Below are positions 47,004 to 59,248 of a stretch of DNA of 64,000 bases, one piece after another. Each line of letters opens with the position of its first letter. The stretch's first letter is position 1. The DNA comes from Hofstenia miamia (lineage: Eukaryota > Xenacoelomorpha > Acoela > Hofsteniidae). Under the pieces are notes generated by a model. The model saw only the letters and a program-made list of their open reading frames with translations. It ran no database searches and was not told where the DNA came from. Location: NCBI GenBank assembly GCA_900660155.1, contig CABFPE010000251.1, forward strand, positions 63,654-127,653, given 5' to 3'. Both the position numbers and the translations under genes were made by a program.

Positions 47004-48290
47004 TTATTCAATAGGTCTTCCTCTTCCAAAACCGCTACCAGGCTTTATCGGACCACCAGCGCCAGCCCCGGGGAAAGGCGTAATTGCAGCTCTTTTCAAA
47101 GTAGCAGGCACAACTTCAGGAGGAAGATGCAAATAATCCCGTAAATATTCGATGCCTAAATTCAGAATTATGGATTATATTTTATAGGTGAATTTGTTGA
47201 TTATAACATTTAAGCAATAAGCAATTTCAAGAAATAGTTTGAATGGAATCTCGTTTCTATTCTGGTTTCCAGTAAAAAATAGATAATTCTAAAACGGTGC
47301 CAATTATTTAAAATTAACACGAATCTCAGCGGTAAGTCAATGCATCACTATTAAGCTTTAAATCAGCCATATTCAGTGACACAAATTCAGCAATATCTTT
47401 TTTCAATTGTTGTTCACCGAAGAAAGGAAATTGAAAAATAAATGACCACCGGCTTTATTGCAGATCAGCGGACTCGAAATATAACAATTGTTTCTACAAA
47501 AAAACTTTATATGACGCCATCTGTAACCTAAATCCTAGACCTAAATAATTAAATATTTAGCAATAATTCAAGTCGCAACTTGAAGTTTCGTAAACCAAAA
47601 GCCCAGAACCGAAACAGATTTTTTCTAATATTTTATAAACCTTAACCCTCCTAAGCCTAAATCCTAACCCTAACGCCAACTCTAAATCCTTAGAAAAAAT
47701 AAACAATTTTTAGCATTTGATTACGCAAACCTTTATAACGTGATTTGACGTCCGTTGATCTGCAATCAAGCATAGAGTAAGTTTGTTGCAAAGTACGATT
47801 GTAAACTTGTTACATTGCTCTTGAATTTACAAATATATTAGTTTTCACTCGTTTACTTCTAACTTGCAAAGTTTCAAATATATTGAAATTAATAATAAAT
47901 TAGAACGCAAATGTATTTTAAAGCTACCTTGTTAGACAAAGTTCACAAACGCAGCATTGCAATTTATTGCACCAGAAGGCAAATTCATTTGATCATATAG
48001 TTAACGAAGTAATTTCAAAATTAAAAAAATTAGTTGAAGTGTTCAAATTAGCGTTTAAATCTGGAAAATAATATCGTACCTTCATTTGTAGGAAACCAAT
48101 AATAATGACTCCAACAAAAATTTTGTTTAATATAACCACGTGATTTCAAACTTTTCATACACTTTAGAACATGGAGGTTGGGAACTTTCAGTTCTGGATG
48201 CGTCGAAGTAACGCAATCACGTGCCGTAAGAACGCCATCTTTAAATAATTGTGTATAGATATCCCGGATTGTTTGTGTGGGCATCAACAT
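47004..48290 (-). CDS. RPS10: Ribosomal protein eS10 (RPS10), short divergent form
   Basis: Two coding exons. The first (48,290-48,080, 70 codons plus one base) starts [20 protein letters not shown] and has [32 protein letters not shown] and FPTNE. The second (47,155-47,004) completes a glycine and reads [49 protein letters not shown], stop. Splice sites are GAAG|GTACGA and TTTAG|GC; both match the N-E-G-I[12 protein letters not shown] order of animal eS10, a small-subunit protein at the 40S beak. An acceptor (TTTTCAG, 48,298) seven bases before the ATG implies a non-coding first exon upstream. The product is 120 aa against about 165 in human: the basic middle of the tail, including GEADRDTYRR, is missing, and the N-terminal half is only about half identical to human. 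It is either a real but shortened gene or a diverged paralogue. Confidence 0.88.
47453..47770. mobile_element. MITE with telomere-like motifs, in eS10 intron
   Basis: The left end CTTTATTGCAGATCAGCGGA and the right end TCCGTTGATCTGCAATCAAG are inverted repeats with few mismatches. The inside has CCTAACCCTAACGCC and related CCTAAATCC strings. No clear target duplication. It lies between the two coding exons of eS10. Confidence 0.75.
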
Positions 48291-48372
48291 ATTGATTCTG
48301 AAAATTTATTTTGAGTAGAACACAATTCAATACAATTTAAATAATGCCAACAATGATTTCAGTTTAAATCTG

Positions 48373-48606
48373 GGCGTTATTGTACTTTAGGGGACCCAGT
48401 TTATGTGACGTCATAAAATGGATATAAAACTCTAACCCTAACCCCAATCCCTCACCCAAAACTTGGGTGTTTTGCAAAAAATTAATCAACAAGATGAAAT
48501 GCAATATAATTGCATTGGTTGGGGAGTAGGGTTAGGGTTAAGGTTAGAGTTTAATACCCATTTTATGACGTCACTCAAACTGGGTCCCCTAAAGTACAAT
48601 AACGCC
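48373..48606. mobile_element. MITE (234 bp) with CRE and telomere-like motifs
   Basis: Ends GGCGTTATTGTACTTTAGGG and CCCTAAAGTACAATAACGCC are exact inverted repeats, and the arms pair for about 85 bp. Flanks are TAAATCTG and AAAATCTG, a 7-of-8 match suggesting an 8-bp duplication (hAT, P or Merlin type). Each arm holds TGACGTCA, the consensus cAMP response element, and TTAGGG-like units. It lies about 75 bp upstream of the first eS10 coding exon, in the probable first intron. Confidence 0.85.
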
Positions 48607-48614
48607 AAAATCTG

Positions 48615-50040
48615 ATAAAAATAGAAAATGTCCAGAACGAGATGAAAGGGAACATTTGTTAAAAAATAAGATTAAAAAAAAGCATAATGATGTATGTTAT
48701 ATCTCATCTATACTGTATACTTAGTCCGTCTGTGTATTGATTGAAATTATTTAATGACCCAAAATTTAGCTATTTATTCTATGAGCAAGTAACGACTACT
48801 GCAATGCAAATACAAAGTGAAATTTAAATTCAGCATTAATGGCCTTGTTTAAAACTATATAAAAATAAATACTTAAAAGTTCCGCTGGACTAACTTCAAA
48901 ACAAATAATATATTATACATTGGTTCTTGAGGCAATGTAAATCACTGAAAAAGAACAGTTCACAAGGCGTTATTGTATACATAGATCTAGAACTCTGAAA
49001 TAAAGGTCAGTATCTTTCATAAAAGGAATTACACGTATTTAAATTTGTTCAAAGCTAACCATTTAAATATGCTAACAAATTGGTAAACGCATTTCAACTA
49101 AAATAAGCCATCTAGTAATTGATTTCACTTTAAGTAACGCCGAACATTAAGCATTTATTCAACATACATTTAAGTAAATTAAATAATTTATAATATATCA
49201 ACCACTTAAGAACTGCAAAACACTAAAGTGCAATTAAAATTAAACAAGTGAAATTCTAAATAATTATGCCAAAATAAACATCTATATGTTATCCGTAGCG
49301 TAGACTATAAAACGTTATTCATTGAATGGATTGAAAACTGGCGCATGCGAAAAATGGAAGCTGTCCAATTAAGAAGTTTGCCTATTAGGTGTTAGGTTCG
49401 TAAAATTATTTTCGACAATTACTGTTTAAATTCTATGTAGAATAGGAAATTTTGCATAGAATGAACTAAAACAACTACAAAAATTTTGAGGAATATTGAG
49501 GAAAAGATTGCTTGTTGAATGACATAGACATTCTTAAGGATTATGAAAACATATTTGACATTCACTCTCTTTTAAAATTCATGCTATGTTTAAAAATTAT
49601 GGATATCATATAAATCAAAAATACTTCTTAATTGAGGTTTAAGTAATAGCTAAAGAAAAATGCTAAAAAGAAGCTGCTCAATTTAGTGTGATTTTATATT
49701 CGCAATTATAATAAAATAATTAACATAGTTCCAAATGATTTAATAAAATTGCATTAATTAAATAAATATCTTGTTAGCTTATTATTATCTGCTAATCAAG
49801 AAATTAGTTAGATTTGCCATAGTGAAGCTTAGAAAGTAAAAACTATTGTCTAACTAAATATTCAAAAAGAATATGCAATGATGGCAATTGAATGAAGAAC
49901 TAAAAGATGTAATGGAGATATTCAGTCACATTGGAGAGTTGAATATGGTAATCAATGATATTGAAAGATTGGGCATGGTTTTCCTCATAAGAACAAGCAG
50001 ATGATTATAAAGTAAAATCACAATTGTAAGTAGTTGTGCT
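48615..50040. other. Unassigned AT-rich DNA upstream of eS10
   Basis: The eS10 promoter and non-coding first exon should lie here. A possible pointer is GGCGCATGCG (about 49,342), close to the NRF-1 site consensus, but there is no further support. The last CpG before the desert is at about 49,705. Confidence 0.35.
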
Positions 50041-51075
50041 CAGGGCCTACTTAAGAGGGGCTGACTAGGCCATGGCCTAAGGCCCCACACCATACACCCA
50101 GAATTTCATAAGTAAACCCAGTATACACATCCAACTTCACAACCACATAAAAATTCCATTTCTTACAACATTATTATCATTCCAATTTTACTATTCCTTT
50201 TAACCACTGTTATCATGAGGGTGAGACAAAAGAAATACAATTTGTCAGAAGATTGACATCTCAGGGAATTTACAATACTTGAACAATAACATATGTTGGT
50301 TGAAAAGAGAATTGTTTATCTCAAAAGCATTTCTTTGAAGTCTTTGCCTAAATAATTATGTTTCTGTTATTCCAGATATGACATTGGTTTTGATGAATTT
50401 GAGCAGAAAGGAATAAAAAAGTGTGGTATTCATGAGTATAAAGATGACCAGAAATGTGTTCACAAATGTAAAACCATGATGAGATTGGTACAGCTAATGA
50501 TACACAATTCTCTGCAAGATAGGAATTCAAAAAAGTACATATTTTCTTATTATTGATCATCTTTGTGGTGCTTTGAAACAATGTCTTGGTGCATATAACA
50601 TTTTATGAAAAAGATTTGGATTTTTCTCAAGTATGCTCACTATGAACTCAGATGACCTGAGAGATGCTGCCACTCATCTAGTAAAGTGCTACCCTTCTGA
50701 TTTTGAAAATAATATGGAGTGTGAAATCATACAATTTTCAGACATGATGAACAAGATTCTTGAAGCAACAAGTTCTACTGCAAATAATAATGATGATGAA
50801 AGTATGGAATTAAAAATTTTTTAGCCCTTCACAATAATAGCTTGCATGAAACATTTCCCAATGCTGAGTTGGCTCTGCATTTATATCTTTCCATGTTTCT
50901 AACAAATTGCTCCTCAGAACAGTCTTCTTTAAAGTTGAAGTTAATCAAAAGTTATCTTTGGAACACTATGAGTCAAGATCACTTGTTCTCATTGGCACTC
51001 ATGAGTGTAGAAAATGAAATGCTATGAAGGATTTACTTCCATGAAGTAATCACTGCATTTGGCATGCAAAAGCCC
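50041..51075 (+). mobile_element. hAT remnant, ZMYM1-like transposase C-terminus
   Basis: A hAT-type left end, CAGGGCCTACTTAAGAGGGG with GCTGACTAGGCC, begins at 50,041. After about 0.5 kb of non-coding sequence the plus strand reads MLTMNSDDLRDAATHLVKCY (50,633) and, in a shifted frame, SLHETFPNAELALHLYLSMF and LTNCSSEQSSLKLKLIKSYL, then WNTMSQDHLFSLALMSVENE (50,830-51,020). This is the hAT C-terminal dimerisation domain as in ZMYM1-like transposases (usual NCS-ERSFSKLKLIKN-LR). The N-terminal zinc finger and most of the core are missing. At least one frameshift. The right end was not found. Confidence 0.8.
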
Positions 51076-51539
51076 CACAAGAATCCTTTTTAAATCTCAA
51101 AGTACTGTTTGTTTAAATATTAGTTACTTAATTAGTATACTTAGTACAGGTTTCATTTGTATAATGCAAAATTGTACACTTTATCTGTACACATTATTAC
51201 ACCTCTCATTGCAAGGTCCCATCAGTATTAACCTAGATATGTATTCTTGCAAGATACCAAATATTGTTTTTTGTTTCAATAGAGATTCGCATTTTAACCT
51301 GGTCTAGGGCCATGCACCATTTTAATGTGCCATTGGTTGTGTTCATAAACTTTGTGACTTTCATAAAAAAACTCACATCTCAGGAGTTCTGTCACACAGT
51401 GAGTGTGTTTTTGAAAGAGATTATGAATCATAGATGGGAGACAATAATGAAGGAAGGAGTTGACAGTGCAGACTTAAATATTAGATAATTTATTTATAAG
51501 GATGAGGAAGTCTTTCCTCTAAACTAATAGAGAATTTAA

Positions 51540-54115
51540 ATTGGGACTTAAATGTGACTGTATTTTGAATTAGTGAGACATGGCTGGATGGAAATATTGT
51601 GGATAATATTGATATAGCACAAATGGTGTTAAATGATTTTTCTGCATTCTCCATGCAATGTGAGGGGTAGCAGTGTTGTCATACTTTCCCACAAATATCT
51701 AAAGGGAAAAGTGGTTAGTATATCTAAACTTGCTATGCATCATTTGAAACATTGTGATCAATTTACATCTATTCTTGCTGTGTACAAGCAACATCAAAAT
51801 GTTAGACCTATTTTTTTTTACTTTCTTGAGGAATTCTATAGCTTCTTGGAATGTAAATTTAATCTTCACTAATGATTGATAATAGGTGGTGATTTCAATA
51901 TTCATATGAATGTATCTTGTAATAATTATGTAGCTTTGTTTACAGAACTCTTTCATTTGTTTGGACTTACCCAATTTGTTAGTGGACCTACTCATCAACA
52001 TAGCCATACTCCAGACTTTGTGTTAATTAGTAATGTTAATAGATGGGAGAATGCAAAATATTATGCAAGGAATCATTACAATGTTTTTCATGATCACATT
52101 CCTGTATTACTTAATCTTTTATTGCCATTACCTTTGTTGATACATCATGAAACACAAACTCTCTGGTTTGGACAAATATTCTTTTATTCAGATGCTTGTT
52201 ACTAGATTGAGTAGAGTGAATCTATGGGAAGATGCTACAAATGGCTATGTTGAAAAGCACATGTCAATAGTGGAATGCTCATTGAATCATTATTGTCTAA
52301 TTATATTAAAAGTTGATTAATTTTGATCTTAAAGCTCTATGGTTTGAATCTGAGATAAGGATCATGTGAATCACCCAGAACTGTACTGAGCATAAATATC
52401 TATTTTTGTAATCTAATCAGATTCTGGGCCTCTTAGATCTCTAAGTAATACTAATTTGTGTTTTGTTTAGAAGAAAAAGCAGATTTATGGCATAAAAAAT
52501 GTTAATTATTCTGATGGAAATGAAGAAACTATCTGTGAGTATAAATAAACTTCTTGGTACAAGCAAATATGCCATCCCAGCTTTGATAATACAGAGAAAT
52601 TATCCAACAAGGACCAATCTTTTTTTGTGAATAAAATTGAGGTGAATAAAATTAATTTATTGAGATTTCAGACTACAATATGTGGAAATTTAGGGGCTGG
52701 CATACTAATATAAGTGGCATTATTTTAGTAATTCCAGTCTTATCTCTATTAACTCCCTGAATGATGTTGTTAGAAATTTGAATATTACTACCATACAACA
52801 TAATGTATTGCCAACATTTCTTTTAAAAGAATCTACTCTTTTGCAGTCCATTTCAGAGCATGTTCTGAATTTTGTAAATTTATCACTCATTAACTAGTTT
52901 CCCAAATGTTCTTAAGATTTCCCTGATTATTCCTTCACTAAACAAACATGGCCTGAATACAAATGATTTAGTGATTTACAGGCCAATTTCAAATATGTTT
53001 GAATTTTCTAATGCTAAACTGGTTATGATGATATTGACAGATTTTTCAGCTGATTTTTACATGGTGTGTCATAAGAAGTTACTAGAACAGCTTCAATCTT
53101 TGGATATTGTTGACAAAGCTCTCAGCTAGTTCTCTAACTATCCTCTTTTATGAGAAAATTATGTTTTATTGCTGGGGTAACATCCTATGTTCAATGTTGT
53201 TTTCTTTATACACAATTCATGTGGGGAATATTTTCCAATCATTTAATAATAGCTATTATACTTATCCAAGTGATAATTAGTTTTATATTGCATTTGATTC
53301 TGAAGACATTAGGGAGCTTGTATGTTTAGCAAAAAATATCTTAAAGACATTGGTTGAATGTATGATTTCAGTGGATATATTAGTTAATATTCAAAAACTG
53401 AATTTATTTGGCTTGGTACTTAGCAAAGGCTGTCACTGGTGTCAAGTTTTCCTAGCTTATGCATTAATTACAGGTACTTGGAATTTTCAAAATTATTAAG
53501 AGCCATGGTTGTATTGTTAATCAAAATCTTAATATGAATGATCATATTTTGAGTATTGTTAAGTCATGCCATTTTCATTCAAGTGGACTCTGGCACATCT
53601 GTAAACTCCTTGATATATAATCTGCCCAACTTTCAGTTCCATCTTTGGCAACATTGCTTCTCTTGAATTTCAACTCAATGCTATGTAGCTTTTGATTGAA
53701 AATCTTGAACAAACTACAATGTATTCAAAATTACTGTGTCAGATTTGTATATATGATATGACAGTGTGAACATATTATGCCCACTATTATCAGCTTTTAC
53801 TAGCTCCTGATACTACAAAGAATAAATTATAAAAATTCATTGTTAGTATGACTGATAAATTATAAAAATGTGTCTTCTACTTTAAAAGCATATATAACTA
53901 AGAATATACTTATAGTGCAATATTCATATCTTTCATGTGAAAATAGTGCCTTTTTGTACATTTAGACCAAAGTTTTTGATGTGGTTATATTAGCTCAAGC
54001 AAAACATTGCCAATATTTAAATCACATCTAAAAGAACATCTATTTGAGCAAGCTTTTCTGTAAATTATTACCTGTGTATTGGAGAGGTATTATGCTTATG
54101 TTACATAAATAAATG
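51540..54115 (+). mobile_element. CR1/L2-like LINE, decayed
   Basis: The endonuclease starts near 51,570 (ISETWLDGNIVDNIDIAQ) and includes IIGGDFNIHMNVSCNN (about 51,880), with the GDFN catalytic motif, then FVSGPTHQHSHTPDFVLIS (51,970-52,030). The reverse transcriptase begins near 52,930 (SLNKHGLNTNDLVIYRPIS) and is heavily interrupted. The C-terminus KSHLKEHLFEQAFL (54,020-54,060) fits the CR1/L2 end (FKS-LK-HLF-QAF). It is almost free of CpG. Confidence 0.82.
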
Positions 54116-54800
54116 GTTTTTATTGTTGTTAGTGTTTTGCAATAATTTGGCTCAGTCTCCAAAAAACTTCAAAAAAGTGCTCACAATGTTGAGGATTGTG
54201 GTGAGCTACTTTCTTCATCATCAGGATAAATTTGGGGTTGACCCTGGAAAAGGTGCTTCACTGAACAACTTTTGGATAATTTTCATGGTATTAAAGGGAG
54301 CTCCATTGTGTCTGAAGTGGTTTATTCCATGATTATCAATATGTAGAAAGCGTTTATCAAGAAGAAATCATTCTCTTGAGAACAGCATGTATTGTTGTTC
54401 CAGTATTGTAGTACCTGCAACAAGTTTGATGTTTCTACATATAATTTACAGCTAACTTTTTAGAATAACTGTGTTACTTCAATCTTGAGCAGGCCTGACT
54501 CTACCTTACTCACCTGTTCATTGACAATTGGATTTATAGGACTTTCTTTCAATTAATTACAACTCTTGAAATTGTTAGTGTGGCACAGTCAGTAGAAAAC
54601 AAAAAAAATATGAAACAGAAATAAAAAAAATTAGTGATTTGTATTTCCTTATTTATACCTATATTTAGTCAATTAACAATTTGTAAAAGGAGTGATTAAT
54701 TTGCATAAGATAGCATCTGTAGTCAGAGTGGTTTTTGAAAAATTGTAGAGGGCAATAATCACATGATCAAACTAAGTATCACATGGAGGGAAATTAAACA
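54116..54800. other. Unassigned stretch
   Basis: An ORF of 69 codons (54,123-54,332, ending ...APLCLKWFIP) has no motif I know. Otherwise nothing recognised. Confidence 0.4.
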
Positions 54801-54809
54801 GAAATCCAC

Positions 54810-55440
54810 ATGAGCAAGATATGACAAGAAGACAGGTACATGTTAGCTTTGTTTGCACATTTCTGATATAAATATTGTGTAAGATTTAATGCTGGTTGAG
54901 GAAGTAAATTACTTTGGAGTTATTTTGAATCAAATAGGTTTTATTATTTATATTAATTGGAAAGCTAAACATTGAAGCACATGAGTAGTTCTCAGAACCT
55001 CAAGAGCCAATGACTGGACTCTGTGCAGGCTGCTTACTAACATCATTCTTCCAAGCTGAAGTTTTGTTTATGAACAGGTGCTTATAAGTTACATGTAGGG
55101 ATGTGGGTTTTTACAGTTATTGCTTTGCTATTGTTCATTCAGAAATTACAACCAACTCTCTTAAGCAGCTGGACAGCTACTCTTAGGTTAACACTTTTTT
55201 GTTTTAGATTCAAATTTTTAGGGAAATAGAATTATTATACATATGATGTGTTTATGAACATCCTTATAATATTTTATGTTAATTATGATCATAATTGCTA
55301 TGGACTTCCAGTTTTTGCTGGCCACATTGATTGCTTGCATGTATCCAGTGTAATGTAGCTATCTAAGTGTAGGGTATTTATATGTAAGTATAATTAATGA
55401 GCTTATGCAGTCAGGTTGTATTTATCATTAACAGTAACAA
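54810..55440 (+). repeat. Dispersed repeat family R1, copy C
   Basis: Matches copy A along its length: GGAAAGCTAAACATTGAAGC and GAGTAGTTCTC (54,959), AGCTGGACAGCTACTCTTAG with GTT (55,160), TTTAGATTCAAATTTTTAG (55,203), CCACATTGATTGCTTGCATG (55,322), TATTTATATGTAAGTATAA (55,375). It carries no CpG although copy A has several at matching places. Confidence 0.7.
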
Positions 55441-57301
55441 AAACAATTAATGAACACAATTATTAAAGGTAGCACATTTGAAGGTAATCAACAATAGAGA
55501 ACACCACATAATTAAAACACTGAGTGTCTATTGTGAGGCATTTGCATAATAGCTGTAACTGGTGATCAGCATTCCTTTCATTGGTTTTTCCTCATCTGCA
55601 AAAGTTCTGCTTGGGGCTTCAATGAAGAAATAAGCTGGATAAAATTATTTGCTGTTTCTAAGTGCATTTTAAGAGCACCCAAAAGAGGTGGGAAAAATGT
55701 AGAAACCCACATGTTAAAATAATAAGAAATAAAATCCAAAGATGGTGAGAAGATGATATAGTGAATCTTTGGAAAGAAGGTGTTGATTATTCTATACAGA
55801 GACCATCAAAAGATGCTTCAAGTCCTGTTCAAATTTGAGAGTCACTTCAGCTCTGTGAAATTGGACAGTTGAGCCATGCTGCAAAGGTCTTAATCTCAGA
55901 GGGGCTTGCTCCTCCTAACACTACCAAAAATTTCAAAAAGCCTGAAAAAATTAGATCAACTTGAAAATACACCAACAAAGTCATTTCAGAGTTTCCAGCA
56001 TATTGAATGGATTGTGATACTGTCCTTAAAGCTTTAACAGTTTTCCCACCTTGCACTTCATCTGGTCTAATTAAAATATATCCTGCACATTTTATTCATG
56101 CAATTAATTGCAAGGTTGCCAAACAATCACAGTCTTGTTTAAATAAAATAACTCTCATGCTTAACTTGTTTGCTTGCAAAGGTGTTCCTGACTTTCTAAC
56201 ACCCTTTATTTTTTTCAATGCTTCTCTTACTGCATTGAACAAAAGATCTAGTGGCATAAGACCAATTACTGTTGGAGCAAAATGCATTCCATGTTCATGT
56301 CAAAATGATGCTTTGGAATTTCTAATCCCTCATCAGTTAGGTGTTGGAATTAAAGGAGGTGCAGAAGCAATCATACATGGTACTTGAACCACCATGAAAA
56401 AATTTTGTCATCTATCTTCTTCAGGTATTCTTCAAATAGATTTTGAAAACACATCCAATAGTTTAAGAAGAGATTTTATGTTAAACCAGTTAAAAGAAAG
56501 ACTTCCTGGCCTTCATCTGTTTGCAGAGTTTTGCTACCAGGAACATAGTTTTCTTTTTTACAAAAATAAATACATTTTAAGTGCTTCTGTTGTTCAGCAA
56601 GGAGATCCTCTTGAACCTCTCCTTTTTGCAATTGGTATATTGACTATTTTAGTTTATATCAATGAAAATGTTCCAAACTTAAATCAGCATTCTTGGTTTC
56701 TGGATGATGGTACATTTGGAGGGAATGAAGAAGAGCTCTTTAATATTATAAACATTTTAAAGTCATTTGAATCTATTTCAGGTTTAAAATTAAGACCTGA
56801 CAAATGTGAACTATGGTATAATTCTAAGTTCAATTCTATTGATGCTGAAATAACTCTGATGGAATTGACATTCTAGGTTCAATGGTTGGTTCAAACCAAT
56901 GCAAAGCTGCCCATATGCTCAAATGTGTTAATAAAGTTAAGAGAGTTTTTGATAAATTAGATATGTTTGAAGATGCTCATTGTGCTTAAGGAATTACAAA
57001 CTTGCTTAGGTTTTCATAAATAATTTATTCTATTCACACAACATGTCCTTCCCCTGAAGTTGAAAGTACTTTACATGAATTTGATTCTGCCCAATGTGAT
57101 TCCTTTGAATTGCTTGTTGGCTCAGTATTATCTGAAACTGCTTGGAAAAAAGCTGGGCTTCCAACATCATTATCTAGCATGGGCATTCATTATATTTCAG
57201 AGCTTCACAAATCAGCTTATACTGGGTCATTATTTGCTTCAGCTAAGTGAGGGATCTCACTTGTATTGATCTACTGAAACTCCCTGAGAACAAATTCCAT
57301 A

Positions 57302-58938
57302 TTGATATGTCCAAAGAACTTAAAACTTCTTTTCCAACTCAAGTTGGTTGACCACTATGACGTTTTGTCATGCATGGAGATTTTTTTCAACCTGGAGCAG
57401 CTCAATTATCCTGAGTGTGGATACAGTAAACTTACCAAAACCCAACAACAGGCGACCAAGGATGGGGAAATCATTCCAATCACTGTCTTAGGGCAAATGA
57501 TGAAAATGCCTGAACAGTTTTACCACAAGGAAGAACTCTTGTCCTCATCAGTGATTGAGGTGTCACCCATGACAAAAGCCCTTATCAAGGCCATCAACTT
57601 TGAAAATTTCTCTGGGGTTGACATCTCACCCAAACTTACACCAGCATGGTCTTTTATGGATAACAAGTGGATCTTGACCATTGAACACTGCCCTGAGGAG
57701 TTTGCCAAAAATCCAGTGATCATTGATAGAGTTGTCAAGCCCAACCACAACAACAATATTCTAGGCCTGATGAAATGGTGCATCACTGAAATGTTAACTA
57801 AAGAAGAGCTTGTGCTTCTACTATCACTAGGGCAACAACTCACCCTGGACATAGAATGCACCACTGCATGCCTTCATCTTTCTACTGCTCAAATCTACAA
57901 ACTACGGAGCCACGGACTCTGCAATGCTTTCTGGGATTCCATCAAAAAAGCCAAGATAAAATACCCCGTCACAATTGGAACAGCCTCCCTCTGGAGTAAA
58001 TCCAGTTTTGCCCAACTTGAGAAAAACATTGAGAAGAATAACCTTCTCTGCATTCCACTGCCTTGTCTAATGTCACTGCTGATTTTACTGTCATGTCAAG
58101 GAGAGTGTGCTGTTGGTAAGAAAAAGGTTTCCACCCACCTCAGCAACCTCCTCAACTACATTTCAACTGCCTCTGAAGTCAATTGAGCAATGCAGACCAA
58201 AGAGTACAAGGACACCTGCAATGCATTGCCAGAAGGCAGTAATCCTGAGCAAGTTTACATAGACAGAAAGCTGACTATCAAAGACATCTTCCAGAAGGGC
58301 CAGCCCATCTCTACCCAGTTGGAGAAAATTCACCACACTATCAACTCACTCAACCCTTGTGTTGTCATCTTATTTCAAGCTGGTGGTGACCTAATGTGGG
58401 CCAACAAGGCAGAGACAATAACCTGATATTATGATGTAACTAAGCATATTGAGATTATCACTATGCTATGTGCTGGTATTACTGACCCCAAAGAAATGAT
58501 ACTGCAAAAAGTAAACAAGTACTGCTTGCTTTTCATCGACCAAGCCATTCATATGGGATCTCTTAGAGAAGTCTTTCTCCACTTTTATCCCAACACTAAG
58601 ATTAGCACAGAAGATGTGCATACCTCTGATACAGATGCCTTAATGACTCTCCTCATCACTCTCAAGGGCCTCTGACTATATGAGCATTTCTTTGACACCT
58701 TCACTCAAAGGTTGAACGTCTTGCGTTGAAACTGCCCCATCAGTTCAAGGTTACCTGAAATTAAGTACTTCTAATTGCACAGCAAAACCATCACCCAAAG
58801 GGAGGCACTAATGCAGGTCACTAGGCAACCCCATTATGCAGAAGTTTCATCCTAGGACAATGTATTGGCTAAGGAGATGATTAAAGAAGCACAAAAGTTA
58901 TTGTGTGGTCCTACTGTCCAACTGTTACCTAAACCTTA
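57302..58938 (+). mobile_element. Gag-like ORF of an LTR-type fossil, family unknown
   Basis: A long plus-strand coding region beginning MICPKNLKLLFQLKLVDHYD has GC-richer, CpG-bearing codons unlike its surroundings. Its longest open part is nearly 300 residues and includes ITEMLTKEELVLLLSLGQQL, QIYKLRSHGLCNAF and a helix-rich, cysteine-poor remainder. No zinc knuckle, protease or polymerase was seen. I do not recognise the protein. It is followed by a purine-rich tract and a putative LTR, so I infer the gag-like part of an LTR element that lacks pol. It looks broken, with about three breaks, and is younger than the LINE it interrupts. Alternatives are another captured viral or transposon protein. 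Confidence 0.4.
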
Positions 58939-58945
58939 ACCATGC

Positions 58946-59248
58946 AATGGGGGGCATGTAGAGTCACTCAGGGCTCTTTTTGTTTTACCTTAATTTTTAG
59001 GGCACTCTAAAATTAATTCAGTGCTATTCTTTTAATTAATTGTTAATTTTGTCAATTTTTGATTATTTTGAACCTTAGTTTCAAACTTAATGATGGTCCC
59101 CTCAGAGCTTTTGTATTACATGTAATTGCTCAGTTAATCTGTGAGGGAAACTAACTTTTGTAAAGAATGGTAAATATTTACTCTTGTATAAATAGGGCAT
59201 ACTATTGTAAGCAAATGTCAAAATAAATTTCATTCTCACTGGATACCA
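58946..59248 (+). repeat. Putative LTR with polypurine tract
   Basis: The purine-rich AATGGGGGGC (58,946-58,955) is followed by a 292-bp segment that begins TGTAGAGTCACTCAGGGC and ends CACTGGATACCA, giving TG...CA termini. It contains TATAAATA (59,187-59,194) and, about 30 bp on, AATAAA (59,222-59,227), the order expected of LTR promoter and poly(A) signals. No partner LTR was found on the left side of the gag-like ORF, so this rests on one copy. Confidence 0.45.

Noticed and set aside
47640-47690. True telomeric repeat
   Set aside because: Only a few imperfect CCTAA-type units, bounded by MITE ends; not a telomere or an interstitial telomere of any length.
51299-51345. Right end of the 50-kb hAT (GGTCTAGGGCC or the GTTGTGTT flank)
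   Set aside because: Neither the inverted terminus nor an 8-bp match to the left flank is convincing.
57520-57864. Minus-strand 114-codon ORF
   Set aside because: Shadow of the plus-strand gag-like coding region.
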